Positions 30,701-45,700 of a stretch of DNA of 64,000 nucleotides are shown piece after piece; position 1 is the first letter of the stretch; the number at the start of each line of letters is the position of its first letter. Under the pieces are notes generated by a model. That model worked only from the letters and a program-made list of their open reading frames with translations, had not been told where the DNA came from and ran no database searches. Source of the DNA: Pseudomonadota bacterium (GTDB lineage: Bacteria > Pseudomonadota > Alphaproteobacteria > Rhizobiales > JAKPQE01); assembly GCA_029572955.1 (NCBI GenBank), contig JAKPQE010000170.1, forward strand, positions 17,523 through 81,522, given 5' to 3'. A program made the position numbers and the translations under genes.

Positions 30701-33700
30701 CCTCGTCGTCGAGGGCCTTTCCGGCTCGCTCTCCAATCTCATCGAGACGGTCCGCTTCACCGACGGCACGGCGCTGGCGATCGCCGATATCCGCGCCGGC
30801 ATTCTTGCCGGCGAGGCGACGGCGGGCGCCGACATCGTCACCGGTACCGACTATGACGACGTGCTGACCGGCGGGCCGGGCAACGACCTCGTCCTCGGCG
30901 ACGGCGGGGCGGACGTCTACCGCTTCAGCCGCGGCGACGGCTCGGACGTCTTTTCCGACGACAGCTCCGAATACGACACGCTCGAGATCTACGGCTACAC
31001 GCCAGCCGAGGTCACCATCGCGGCGGATGCGGCGCGCCACAATTCGATTGTCCTCACGTTTGCCGGCACCGACGACCGGCTGCTCCTCGACCAGGGCTCG
31101 AACACGGTTCACAGCTTCGACGCGATCGTCTTCGAGGACGGCACCGTCTGGAACCGCGCCACCATCGAGGCGATGGCCCTCGCCAGCGTTCCGATGGATG
31201 CCGGGGCGAACGAGATCTACGGCTACGACGGGTCGGAGACCATCCGCGCCGGCGGCGGCGACGACCTGATCGAGAGCCGCTACGGCACCGACGTGCTCGA
31301 ATTCGCCCGCGGCGACGGCCGCGACACGGTGCTCAACAGCTATCCCGACACGCTGCGCCTCATCGACGCCGTGCCCGCCGACATCGAGATCCTCGGCGAG
31401 ACCTTCGGCGACGGAAGCGTGACGGTCCACATCCTCGGCACGCGCGACGCCATCCGCTTCGAGAACGGCACGAGCGGCTTCAACCGCATCGAGTTCTCCG
31501 ACGGCAGCGTCTGGACCTCGACCGAGATCGCGGCCGCGGTGGTCGCGCGCCCGGAATCCGCCTTCGGCCCGCTGACCATCGGCGGCACCACCGGCAACGA
31601 CACCTTCGACAGCACGCCGCGCGACGAGTGGATCTACGGCTCGCGCGGCGACGACACCTACAATTACGAGCGCGGCGACGGCCACGACTTCATCAACGAC
31701 CTGCGCTCGACCTCGCAGGTCGGCAACATCGATACGCTGAACTTCCTCGACATCGCCTCGACCGAGATCGTTGCCGGCCACGACCGGCAGGACGCCCAGG
31801 ACCTCGTCATTTCCTTCCGCGGCTTCGGCGGCTCGATCACCATCGACAATTTCTTCGAGACGAGCCTGCGCTACCAGATCGAGCGCTTCGTCTTCTCCGA
31901 CGCGGTCACCCTCGACGCCGCCGCGATGGCGGCGCTCGCCGCGCCGGCTATCGTTCCGGCGACCTCGGGGGCCGACAAGATCGTCGGCACCGATGCCGCC
32001 GACACCATCGACGCGCTGGCCGGCGACGACGTCGTCGAGGCGGGCGCCGGCGCCGACGACATTACCGGCGGCCTCGGCAACGATCGCCTTTCCGGCGGGG
32101 ACGGGGCCGATACCTATCGCTTCGCCCTCGGCGACGGCCGCGACTTCATCGTCGACAACGACTGGGTCGACGCCAATACCCTCGTCCTGTCCGGCTATTC
32201 GGCCGGCGACCTTGCCTTCCGCTGGGATCTCGTCACCGGCCGCGTCGTTCTCGATCTCGGCGCGAGCGGCGATGCCATCACCTTCGCGACCTCGACCGAG
32301 GGCTCACTCTCCTATGGCGACGGCGTTGCCGCCTTCGCTTTCGGCGACGTCGCCCTCGACGACGGGACGCTGCTTTCCGCCGCCGACGTTCTCGGCATGA
32401 TGGACGTGCCGGCGAGCGACATGCGCTTCGGTACCGACGCCATCGACGACGTCTTCGTGAACGACGCGGTCTCGACCTATTTCGAGGACTACGAGGGCAG
32501 CGACACCTATGCCTATGCGCGCGGCGACGGCATCGACGCCTTCATCGACTGGAGCGGCGACGCCGGCGAATACGACCAGCTGATCCTTCACGGCATCAAC
32601 CCCGGCGACATCACCGCGATCACCGAAGGCTCGTACTGGTTCACCGTCGGCTATGCCGAGAGCGCCCCGGGCGCCGGCGACGGCGGCACCTTCGCGCTCA
32701 ATGTCTCGACCCAGGTCGATTTCGGCGAAGGCTTCGTCGACATGACCGGCATCGAGGAGGTCCATTTCGCCGACGGTACCGTCTGGACCTATGACGACTT
32801 CGCGGCCCGCGTCGTCCAGGAGCCGCAGCCGGTCACCAGCGGCGACGACGCCTATTACGGCAGCGATGCCGCCGACACGATCGAGCTGCTCGGCGGCGAC
32901 GACTTCGCGGCCGGCAATGGCGGCGCCGACACCTACGTCTACACGCGCGGCGACGGCAACGACATCTACGAGGACCAGGCCGCGACCGGCGAGGTCTCCG
33001 GCACCATCGTCCTCCACGACATCGATCCGGCCGAGGTCACCGTCTCGCGCCGCTTCGACGACCTTGCCATCGACATCGCGGCGCGCGCCGGCGACGGGTC
33101 GGATGCCGGCAGCATCCGCCTCAGCTCCTATTTCAGCTATGCCGGAGCCTTCGAGGGCGTCTCCCTCGTCTTCGACGACGGCACCATCGTCACCCAGGCC
33201 GATCTCGCCGCCGAGTTTCTCGCCCCGCAGCAGACCGCCGGCAACGACCATGTGCTCGGCACCGAGGGCGCCGACCTGTTCGCGCCCGGCCCCGGCGACG
33301 ATCTCGTCGATCCGGTCGGCGGCAACGATACCTTCCGCTACGTGCGCGGCGACGGCGACGACATCGTCGCCTCGAGCTATGTCGTCGACGGCCACCGCCT
33401 CGAGCTCTTCGGCATCTCGCCGGCCGAGGTCTCGGTGCTGCGCCACGCCAGCGACCTCGTCCTCGAATTTTCCGAGAGCGCCCCGGGCGCCGGGGATGGC
33501 GGCAGCATCCGCTTCCTCGATGGCTATGACGCGGCCGGCTACGACATGCTGGCGCTTGCCGCGATCGTCTTCGAGGACGGCACCACCTGGAGCCGCGCCG
33601 ACATCGCCGCGGCCTATGTCGCCGGCCGCACCGGCGGCGGCGACGATGCGGTCGTCAATGCCGGCCCGGCGCTCACCTACGAGATGGGCGCGGGCGACGA

Positions 33701-36700
33701 TACGGTCGAGACCGGCGCCACCGGCGACACCTACGTCTATCGCAACGGCGACGGCAACGACGTCATCGTCGAGAATGGCGGCACCGGCAATGTCGAGCGG
33801 GTCTACGTGCCCGGCAGCGGGGCCGAGGGCGGCAGCTATGTCAGCCTCGCCGGGCCGGACGTCGTCGATTTCGCCGACCTCGACGAGGCCGACATTTCCT
33901 ACGAGCGTTTCGGCGACGACCTCGTCGTCCGGATCGCGGCCGATGCCGGTCGCGGGATCGCGGCGGGATCCGTCACCATCCGCGATGCCTTCGCCGGCAA
34001 CGCCTTCACCGACACCCATGTCGAGACGCTGCGCTTCGCCGACGAGTCCGAGCGCGCCGTCAGCGATGTCCTCGCGGCCCTCATCGCCGCGGCCCCGACC
34101 GCCGGGGACGACCGCCTCGGCGGCTCCGGTGGCGACGATCTCCTCGTCGGCGGCACCGGCGACGACGTCATCGACGGCAAGGACGGCTCGGACACCTACG
34201 CCTACACCCGCGGTGACGGCAACGACGTGATCTTCGACGTGCCCGGCGCCGGCTGGTACGACGAGGTCGATACGCTCGAACTGCACGGCATCGCCCGAGC
34301 CGATGTCACGTTCGTCTCGACCTACAACGGCATCGAGGTCGTCATCGCCGAGAGCGCCCCGGGAGCGGGCGACGGCGGCAGCATCGTCGTCGACGGCATG
34401 GCGGTCGACGGCATGCCGGCCGAGACCGGCATCGAACGGGTGGTCTTCGACGATGGCACGATCGTCGGCCGCGACGCCATCGTCGCCGAGGTTCTCCTCA
34501 ACGCCGCGACCGACGGCGACGACGAGATCACCGGCGATTCCGGCGCCAACGTCATCGCCGGCCTTGGCGGCAACGACGTCCTCGACGGCGTCGAGGGCGA
34601 CGACACCTATGTCTACACCCGTGGCGACGGCTACGACGTCATTCTGGAAACCGGCTTCTACGACCAGGACCGGCTCGAACTGCACGGCATCGATCCCGCC
34701 GACGTCATCGTCCGGCGCGGCGTCGACGCCGACCTCGAACTCGTCATTGCCGAAAGCGCCCCCGGCGCCGGCGACGGCGGCCGCATCACGGCGCGCGCCT
34801 CGTTCCTGCCGAGCGGCCTCTACGGCATCGAGACCGTGGCCTTCGACGACGGCACCGTGTGGACGCGGTCCGAATTCGAAACACTCGCCACCCGCAACGT
34901 CGCGACCGTCGGCGACGATCGCCTGACCGGCACCAGCGCCAGCGAGGAACTTGCCGGTCTCGAAGGCGACGACTACGTCAGCGGCGGGGTCGGCGACGAC
35001 ACCTATTCCTATCGGCGCGGCGACGGCGCGGACGTCGTGCGCGATTTCGGCTCCGGCTTCGACAGCATCGTCATCTCGGGCTATGCGGCGGACGAGATCG
35101 AGTTCGCCCGGCGCGGCCGCGACGGCACCGACCTCGTCATCCGTCTCGCCGGGACGGGCGACAGCATCACCGTCGTCAACGGCCTTCTCGACACGGCGAC
35201 CGATCGCGTCGAGCAGGTCGTGCTTGCCGACAGCGGCGAGATTTTCGCCATCGCCGAGATCCTCTCGCTGCTCGTCCTCGGCGACGCGACGGCGGAGGCC
35301 GACCAGCTCGTCGGCACGCTCAACGACGACGTCCTCGAAGGCCTTGCCGGCGTCGACCTGATGATCGGCAGTGCCGGCAACGACACCTATACCTATCGCG
35401 CCGGTGACGGCGACGACCGTATCGCCGATGGCTCGACGAGCCCGTTCGACCGCCTGCTGCTACCCGATCTCAACCCCGGCGACATCGTCTGGGCGCGCCG
35501 CAGCCCGGCGGACGGCGACGACCTGGTGCTGCGCTTCGGCGGCGGCACCGACCGCCTCTACCTCGCCGACACGCTCGGCTCGGGCAGCAACGGCATCGAG
35601 CAGATCGAATTCGCCGACGGCACCATCTGGACGCTGGCCGACATGCGCGCCGCGGTGCTCCGCTCCGCCGCCACCATCGGCGACGAGACGATCCGCGGCT
35701 TCGAGGGCGCCGACCTCATGGCAGGCGAGGCCGGCGACGACCGCCTGATCGGCGGCGAGGGAGCCGACATCTACCACTTCGCCGCGGGCGACGGCCACGA
35801 CGTCGTCGACGACGGCAGCACCAGCGCCGGCGATCGCCTCGAACTCGTCGACATCCTGTCGTCCGAGACCGCGGTGCACCGCCTCTTCAAGGGCAGCGAT
35901 TCCGTCGTCCTCACCTTCGCCACCGGCGAGGACGCCGTCACCCTGCGCCACATGCTCGCCGACACCGGCGAGGGCGTCGAGACGATCGTTTTCGGCGACG
36001 GCGTCACCTGGACGCGCGACACCATCCTCGGCCTGCTCGACAACCACGCGCCGGTCGCCGTCGACGACGGCATCTTCACCGCCAAGCAGCAGGAAGACCT
36101 GATCCTCTCGGCGGCGCAGCTGCTCCGCAACGACTACGACGCCGACCTCGAGACGCTCACGATCATCGCGGTCGATGGCGGCGAGCACGGCACCGCCCAG
36201 CTCAACGCCTCGGGCAACATCGTCTTCACCCCCGAAGCCGGCTTCCTCGGCGCCACGACCTTCACCTACACCGTCAGCGACGGGCGCAACGGCTTTGCCA
36301 CTGCGACCGTCAATGTGCGCGTGACGCCGGTCGCCGAGGCCCTGGACGACGCGGGCTTCACCGTCGCCGAGGACGGCTTCCTCACCATCGAGGCCCGCCG
36401 TCTCCTCTCCAACGATCTCGACGGCGACCGCATGATCGTCGCCCAGGTCTTCGACGCGGTGAACGGCAGCGCGAGCCTTGCCAGCAACGGCGACATCACC
36501 TTCACGCCGAGCGCCGACTTCAACGGTCTGGCGAGCTTCAAATACGTCGCCAACACGCCGGAGGGCGGCCGCGCCGAAGCGACCGTCTATATCGACGTCA
36601 CCGCCGTCAACGACGCCCCGGTCGCCGTCGACGATACCGGCTACAGCGTCAACGAAGCCTCGGCGATCGAGATCGCCGCCCGCGATCTCGTCGCCAACGA

Positions 36701-39700
36701 CTTCGACATCGATGGCGACGCGCTGGAGATCGTCTCGGTCACCGGCAATGCCGACCTCGCGGTCGAACTCACCGTCGACGGCTATGTCGTCGTCACGCCG
36801 ACGCTGTTCTTCTTCGGCGATACCTCGTTCTCCTACGTCGTGCGCGACGAGGCCGGGCAGACGTCCACCGCGGTCGTCGACGTCACCGTCGTGCCGTTCA
36901 ACCAGGCGCCGTTCGTCAACGACGAGCGCGAGGACGAGGCCTTCGTCACCGACGAGGACAATCCGCTGCTCGTTTCGAGCGGCGAGCTGCTGGCCAACGA
37001 CCACGACCTCAATGGCGATCCGCTGACCATCGCCTCGGTGCGCCCCGGAACGGGCGGCTCGGTCGTGCTCAATGCCAACGGCACCGTGCTCTTCACGCCG
37101 ACCCCGGGCTTCAACGGCCAGGCGAGCTTCTTCTATACGGTCGACGACGGCCGCGGGGGTCAGACCGAAGGCGAGGCCGTCGTCAACGTGATTGCCGTCA
37201 ACGACCCGCCGGTCGCCAACGACGACAGCTACCAGTCGCCGGGCATCTTCTATCTCGACGGGTTCCAGAACACGCCGCTCGTCATCGATATCGCCGATCT
37301 TCTCGGCAACGACGGCGACCCGGACGGCCCGTCCGTCACCCTCCAGAGCGTTTCGTTCAACGACAACGGCGTCTCCGAGATCGTCGGGGACACCATCGTC
37401 TTCACACCGGACGCCGGCTACTGGGGCGAGGCTTCCTTCCACTACGTCGTCGCCGACGTCTTCGGCGCGGTCGACGATGCCACCGTCACCATGTTTTTCG
37501 CGCCGACGAGCGACGCGCCGCCGTTCGCCGGCAACGACAACGTCACCATCTACGAGGACGTCGCGACGGCGATCCCGATCGCCGCGCTGCTGGCCAACGA
37601 TTTCGACGTCGACAACGATCCGCTCGAAATCGTCTCGGTCGCCATGGGCCTCGGACAGAAGGGCTCGGTCGCCCTCGACGGCGCCGGCAATGTCGTCTTC
37701 ACGCCGGCGCTCAACTACCACGGCCCGTCGTCGTTCAGCTATGTCGTGACCGACAACGCCGACGGCGAGGACACCGCGACGGTCGTCGTCGACATCCTGC
37801 CGGTCAACGATGCGCCGACGGCGGCGCCCGACACCGGCGCGACGAGCCTCGACGTGCCGCTCGTGCTGCGCATCGCCGACCTGATGGCCAATGACAGCGA
37901 CGTCGACCTGCAGGACTACCAGTACGACCTCCTCAACTTCGTCGGCGTGCGCTCGACGAGCCTTGGCGTGGCCTCGGTCTATGGCGGCGAATTCGTCGTC
38001 GTCGAATACGACGCGACCTTCTCGGGCGACGTGACGCTCGACTACACCATCGCCGATCCCGAAGGCGTCGAGGACGACGGGACCGTCTTTGCGACGGTCT
38101 CGGGCGTTCACGCGGACGTCCTTTCCGGCAGCGCCCTCCGCGATCTCGTCATCGGCTCGCAGACCGCCGAGACCATCGACGGCGGCGCGGGCGACGACGA
38201 TCTCTTCGGCCGCGGCGGCGACGATCGCATCATCGGCGGCGATGGCGGCGATGCCATCGACGGCGGCGCCGGCTTCGACATCGTCGACTTTGCCGGTTCG
38301 AATATCGGCGTGCGCGCCGATCTCGTCACCCGGCTGGGGCAGGGCGGTCATGCCCAGGGCGACCTCTACACCGCGATCGAGGCTTTCGCCGGAACCGAGT
38401 TCCACGACGAACTCTACGGCAACGGCGAGGCGAACCTGCTCTCCGGGCGCGGCGGCGGCGATCTTCTCGACGGCCGTGGCGGCGACGACAGCCTCGACGG
38501 CGGGGCCGGCGACGACATCCTCATCGGCGGCACCGGCGCCGACCTCCTCGACGGCGGCGAGGGCTCCGATACCGCCGACTATTCGGCCTCCTCCGCGGCC
38601 GTCGACGTGTCGCTCCTTGCCGGCACGGCGAGCGGCGGCGATGCCGAGGGCGACACACTCGTCTCGATCGAGAACCTCACCGGCACGCTCTACGACGATC
38701 GCCTCGAGGGCGACGACGCCGACAACACGCTTTCCGGCGGACGCGGCGACGACACGCTCATCGGCGGCCTCGGCAACGACATCCTCGTCGGCGGTCGCGG
38801 CGCCGACGTCATGGATGGCGGCGCGGGCATCGACCGGGTCGACTATTCGCTTTCCGACGCCGGCGTCACCGTCGACATGACCGACGGCTCGCTCGGTGGC
38901 GGCGATGCCCTCGGCGACACCTTCACCGACATCGAGGAGATCGTCGGCAGCTTCCACGACGACACGCTCATCGGCGATGACGGCGACAACGTCCTGACGG
39001 GCGGTCGCGGTGCCGACATCATGGATGGCGGCGACGGCTTCGACACGGCCGACTATTCGGAGGCCGACGAGGCGGTGACGGTCGATCTCGGCAGCGGCGT
39101 CGGCTCGGCCGGCGAGGCGGCCGGCGACCAGCTCGCCAATTTCGAAAAGCTCGTCGGCTCGGCCTATGACGACAGCCTGTCGGGCGGTGCCGCCGACGAG
39201 ACCTTCGAGGGCGGCTTCGGCGACGATCTCCTCGCCGGGCGCGCCGGCAGCGACACCTATCTCTTCGGCTACGATTCCGGCAACGATACCGTTACCGAGG
39301 CCGGCGACGTTTCCGACGTCGACCGCATCGAGATCGCGGCGGGCATCCGCCCGGCCGACATCAGCGTCATCCGCGACGGCGACGACCTTCTCGTCGAACT
39401 CGAGCACGACGACGGCCTGCTCATCGATACGCTGCGCGTCACCGATCATTTCCTCGGCGCGGCGAGCGGCATCGAGGAAATCGCCTTCGCCGACGGCACC
39501 GTCTGGGACCGCCAGGCGATCGAGGACCTGGCCCGTGTCGGTCGCTTCAACGCCGTCGACGACCTGGTGCGCTTCGCCACCGAGGACGAGCCGCTGGCGA
39601 TCTCGGCGGCGAGCCTCACCGGAAACGACGCCACGGAAGGCACCGACGCCCTCGCCATCGTCTCGGTCGCGGCCGTCTCGGGCGGCACCGTCGAGCTCCA

Positions 39701-42700
39701 GGGCGACGGCTCGCTGGTCTTCCTCGGCGCCCAGGACCACTGGGGCGACGCCTTCTTCGACTACACCGTGCGCGATCCGTTCGGCCGCGAGTCGACCGCC
39801 CGCGTCGAGGTCAACATCCTGCCCGTCAACGACGCGCCGGTCGCCGCCGACGACGGCATCATCTACGGGCTCGAGGATACGCCGCTCGTCATCCCGATCG
39901 CCGACCTCCTCGGCAACGATTTCGACGTCGACGGCGACACGCTCACGATCGACGGCACGGCGTTCACGCCGCTCGTCGGCCCCGACGGCGAATATCTCTA
40001 TCCTTCGATGTTCGTCACCGGCAGCAACGGCGACACCTTCACCACCCTCGGCGGGATTCTCTTCGTTCCGACGACCAACCATTTCGGCTTTGCCGGCTTC
40101 ACCTACACGGTGACCGACGGCAACGGCGAGACGTCCACCGCCTCGGTCGAACTCGCTATCCTCGGCGTCAACGATGCCCCGACCGCGGTGACCGACCACG
40201 AGACCGTGCGCCTCGGCGTGCCGACGCTGATCGCCATCGCCGACCTCCTCGTCAACGACCGCGATGTCGAGGACGACGCCTTCTCGTTCACCGGCGCTGG
40301 CCATCCCGTCAACGGCACCATCGAATTCCTCGACGCGGGACAGGCGACGGTCGCCGATCCCTCGGCCGCCACCTACATCCGCTTCACCGGCGCCGAGCTC
40401 GGCGATGCCTCGTTCAGCTACGAGGTGACCGACGTCCACGGCGCGAGCTCGACCGGCACGGTCGAAGTCTCCGTCATCCCGGTCAACGATCCGCCGCGGG
40501 CGGTCAACGACAGCGGCTACCAGACCATCGAGGACGTCGTCCTCGTCATCGATCCGGCGGCGCTGCTCGCCAACGACAGCGACCCGAATGGCGATCCGCT
40601 CATCGTCTCGGCGCTCGAGCGCTTCCCGCTCAACGGCCGCGTCGAGTTCACCGCCGACGGCATGATCGCCTTCACGCCGCGTGCCGACTACAACGGCGCC
40701 GCCGGCTTCGTCTACACGATCGACGACGGCCGGGGCGGGACCGACACCGCCTTCGTCTCGATCACCGTCATGCCGCAGAACGACGGCCCGATCCTTCGCG
40801 ACGACGTGCTCGACGCGGTCGAGGACGAGCCGATCACGGTGCTTGCCGCCGAGGCCTTCGCCAATGACGGCGACCCGGAAGGCGACGTCATCTTCTTCGA
40901 GAGCGCCAGCCTGCTCGGCATCCTCACCGACGATTTCACCGATCGCAGCGTGTTCAGCGACAGCCATTCGGTCGGCTCGCTGGTGCTCGTCGCGAGTGCC
41001 GCCGACGGCGCCACGCTCGAGGACGGCAGCGACCTGCCGGCCTGGCTCGTCTTCGATGCCGCGACGGCGACCTTCACCGGCACGCCGCCCGAGAGCGGCA
41101 TGGCGCCGATCACCGTCGCGGTCACGGTCGTCAACACCAACCTCGTCTCGGGTGTGACGGAGAGCTTCGTCGCGCTGCATACCGTCGATCCGGCCGACCT
41201 CGAGGCCAACCCGGACGGCGTTGCCATCGATGTCGCGACGAGCCAGGTCGTCGCCACCCTCGGCGACGGCTCGCCGCTGCCCGACTGGCTCACCTTCGAT
41301 GCCGCGACGCTCAGCTTCGCCGGCACGGCGCCGGCCGGTGTCGTCGACCCGATCGCCCTCGAGCTGACCTTCACCAGCACCGATCCGGTGACCGGCGAGG
41401 TCGCGACCTTCGTCGGCGACATGATCGTCGATCCGGCCGACCCGGCGCTTGGCACCGGCATCGCCTATAATGCCCATGTCATCGCCGTCGCCATGGGGGC
41501 GGGCACCTTCGCGGCCGCGACCCCTGCCGGCGGACCGCTGCCGGGCTGGCTCGCCTTCGACGCCGAGACGCGCGCATTCTCGTTCACCGAGATCGTTCCG
41601 GCCGTCGACGAGCCGGTCGCCCGGATCCGTGTCAGCTTCACGCCGGACGATCCCTCCGCCGAGGGCTTCGCCGTCGAGGTGCTGATCGATCCGGCCGAGC
41701 CGCTCGATCCGCGCATCAATGCGCTCTTTGCCAACGATCCCTATTTCGCCGCGCACGGCCTCATGGCCCTGCCGTTCGCCGCCGATGCCGCCGCCACCGC
41801 CGAGAAGGCCCATTTCGTGGCGCTGCCCGACTGGCTCGCCTTCGACGCCGACACGCTGACCTTGTCCGGCATGCCGCCGGCGAAATATGTCGGCAGCATC
41901 CCGGTGCGCATCGACCTCGGCGAATCCGCCAGCGAGGACGTTCCGGCCTATTCGCTGATCGTCGACGCCGTCGTCGACCCCGACCTCGACCTCGCCGCCG
42001 CCGGCGGCTTCTCGATCACCGTCCACGACGAGACGATCGACATCGACGCGCCCCTCGACTTCTTCGGCGCCTTCGCCATCGAGTACTATGCGCACGACGA
42101 AAAGGGCGGCGTTTCCGAGCAGCCGGCGTCGATCGTCATCAATGTCGAGGCCCGTCCGGAACTGCCGACCGCGGTCGGCGACACCTTCACGGTGCTCGAG
42201 GGCGAGAGCCTGACGATCGCCCTTGCCGATCTCCTGGCGAACGACAGCGACGCCGACGGCGATCCGATCCACATCGTCGCGATCGGTACGCCGCCGATCG
42301 GCGACCTGACGCTGACGATCCCCGAACTCGTCGTCGAGTTGCCGCCGGTCGGCGGCCTTGCCGGCCCCGCCAGCCATTCGGCGACCCTTGCCGACGGCTC
42401 GCCGCTGCCGGCCTGGCTTTCCATCGATCCCGACACCGGGACGCTCTCCGGCACGCCGCCGCTCGCGGCGCTCGAGACCCTCGACATCGTCGTCACCTCG
42501 AGCGACGGGACGACGACCATCGAGACCGGCCTTGCCGTCGTCGTCGACGGCAATGCCGGCGCGACGCTCGACTACCAGACGTTCGGGGACTTCTTCGGCC
42601 CGGTCGAGTTCACCTACGAGATCACCGACGACGCGCAGGGCAACGCCACCGCGACCGTCCACATCGACGTCGAGCCGGTCAACGACCCGCCGGTGGCCGT

Positions 42701-45700
42701 CGCCGACGCCTTCGACGGCATCGAGGACACGCCGCTCGTCATCGACGTCGCGACGCTGCTCGCCAACGATACCGACCGCGACGACGATCCGCTGTCGATC
42801 GAACTCGTCCAGAACGCCGTCAACGGCACGGTCGAACTCGTCGGCACCGAGATCACCTTCACGCCGGACCACAATTTCGACGGCGTCGCCTCCTTCCAGT
42901 ACGTCGTCGGCGACGGCGCCGGCGGCTACAACACCGGCGACGTCACCATCGACGTCGCCTCGACCAACCGGGCGCCGGTCGCTGCCCTCGACAGCTTCGC
43001 GGGCACCGAGGACGTGCCGTTCTACCTGACGGTCGCCGACCTCCTCGGCAACGACAGCGATCCCGACGGCGACGACATCGGCTTCGTCGGCTTCGCCGAT
43101 CCGGGCCCGAACGCGACGATCTTCCTGCGGCCCGACGGATCCTATGCCGTCACGCCGCGCGACAATTTCTACGGCGTGCTGACGCTCACCTACACCGTCA
43201 CCGACGGCCGCGCCGTCTCGGGCGCGACCGGGAACTTCGTCATCGACTTCGCGGCGGTGAACGATGCCCCGATCGTCGGCGACGACGGCCCCTTCACCAC
43301 GGCCGAGGACACCCCGGTCGCCATCGCGCTCGCCGACCTTCTCCTCAACGACAGCGACGTCGAGGGCGACAGCCTCGCGGTCGTCGGCGTCCTCGATCCG
43401 GTCAACGGCAGTGTCGTCATCTCCGGCGGCGAGGCGATCTTCACGCCGCGCGCCGACTATTTCGGCAATGGCGGCTTCACCTACGAGGTCAGCGACGGCC
43501 ATGGCGGGCTGACGCGGGGCTTCGTCTCGGTCGCCGTCGTGCCGGCCCAGGACCTGCCGATCGCCGTCGCCGACAGCGGCTTCGTCGTCGACGAGGACGG
43601 CGCCATCGACATCGATCCGGCGACCCTCCTTGCCAACGACGTCGATCCGGACGGCGACGCGATCAGCTTCGTCTCGGCCGCCGGCCTCGGCGTGTCGATG
43701 ACCGCCGGCGGTCTCATCCACTACGAGCCCGCGGCCGACGCCAATGGCCGCTTCGGGCTCTCCTACACCATCACCGACGGCTTCAATCCGCCGGTCACCG
43801 GCACCTTCTACGTCGACGTGCTGCCGGTCGAGGACGATCCGATCGCCGGCGACGACAGCCTCGCCGGCACCGAGGACGAAACCCTCGTCGTGGCGCTGGC
43901 GACCCTCACGGCCAACGACCGCGATCCGGACGCCGGCCAGACGTTCCAGGTGTCCTCGGTCGGCGATGCCGTCGGCGGCAGCGTGTCCCTCGACGGGCTC
44001 GGCAATTTCGTCTTCGTGCCCGATGCCGACCGCAACGGTACGGCCTCGTTCGCCTACGAGATCACCGACAGCACCGGCCGCGCCGACATCGCGACCGTCA
44101 CCGTGACCCTCGCGCCGGTCAACGACGCGCCCGTCGTCGGTCCGATCGCCGCCTTCGCGGGCACCGAGGATGTGCGCTTCACCGGCCAGCTGCCCGACGT
44201 CTTCTCCGACATCGATGGCGATCCGCTGACCCTCTCGGTGCGCCAGGCCGACGGCTCGCCGCTTCCCGACTGGCTCGTCTTCTCGCCGGAGACGCGCGGC
44301 CTTGCCGGGACGCCGCCCGCCGACTTCTTCGGCACCATCGCCCTCGAGGTGGTGGCGAGCGACGGCGTCGCCGAGACGGCCCGCGCCTTCGACCTCGTCA
44401 TCGCCGGCGTCAACGATGCGCCGGTCGCCGGCAACGACATCTTCGAGACCGACGAGAACCAGCCGATCGTCATCCCGATCGCCACGATCCTCGGCAACGA
44501 CGTCGACGTCGACGGCGACACGCTGACGATCACGGCGGTCGCGCCCGGTGCGGGCTACACCGCCGAATTCGACGGCCTCGGCAATCTCGTCGTCACGCCG
44601 CTCGCCGGCGCGACCGGGCCGCTCCTCATCGACTACACGGTGAGCGACGGTGTCCTCGAGGATACCGGCACGATCACCGTCAGCCTCGTGCCGGTCAACG
44701 AGCCGCCGGTGATGGCGCCGCTCGCCACCGTGCACAGCCCCGAGGACGCGCCGATCGACTTCGTGCTGCCGGAGGATTTCGTCACCGATCCCGATGGCGA
44801 CACGCTGACCGTCACCGCGACCCGGGCCGGCTCGACGACCCTTCCGGCCTGGCTCTCCTTCTCGCCCGCGACGCGCCAGTTCACCGGTACCCCGCCGGCC
44901 GACTTCTTCGGCACGATCGCCCTCGTCGTCACCGCCAGTGACGGCGAGTTCACCGTGTCGCGCGGCTTCGACCTCGTCATCGACCCGGTCAACGACATCC
45001 CGGTGATCTCGGCGCCGTTCTCCGACCGCTTCGTCGACGAGGACGAGAACTTCAACCTGCAACTCCAGCAGGGTCTCTTCTCCGATCCGGACGGCGACCC
45101 GCTGACCTATTCGATGACCATGGCCGACGGTTCGCCGCTGCCGGCCTGGCTGACTGCCGACACTGTGGCGCTCCGCCTCATCGGCGTGCCGCCGGCGGAC
45201 TTCAACGGCGTGCTCGACATCCGCGTCGCGGCCTCGGACGGCCAGGCGTCGGTCTCCGACGTCTTCCACCTGACCATCCGGCCGGTCAACGATGCGCCCC
45301 ATGTCGCCGAGCCGCTGCCGAACCAGCCGTTGCCCGGCGAACTGCTGTTCACCGGCGATCCCTTCACGATCGACATTCCGGCCTCGACCTTTGCCGACGT
45401 CGACGGCGATCCGCTCGCCTTCGCCGCGCTGCAGGCCGACGGCACGCCGCTGCCGGACTGGATGTCGTTCGACGGGGAGACGATTTCCGGCGTCGCGCCG
45501 CATACCGCGGTCGGCACCTACGAGATCGAGATCCGGGCGACGGACGGGCTGCTCGTCACCTCCGACGTCTTCCTGATCAACTTCTCGGCGGGGAACCAGG
45601 CCCCGACGGCGGTTGCCGACGGACCGTTCGAGACCCGTCCGGGCGTGCCGCTCGAGATCTTCGCCTCGCAGCTCCTCGGCAACGACAGCGATCCGGACGG

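Noticed and set aside
27492..34685. Two more long antisense frames opposite the RTX-HCBP modules
   Set aside because: Same cause: they change character in step with the sense repeats and show no independent features.
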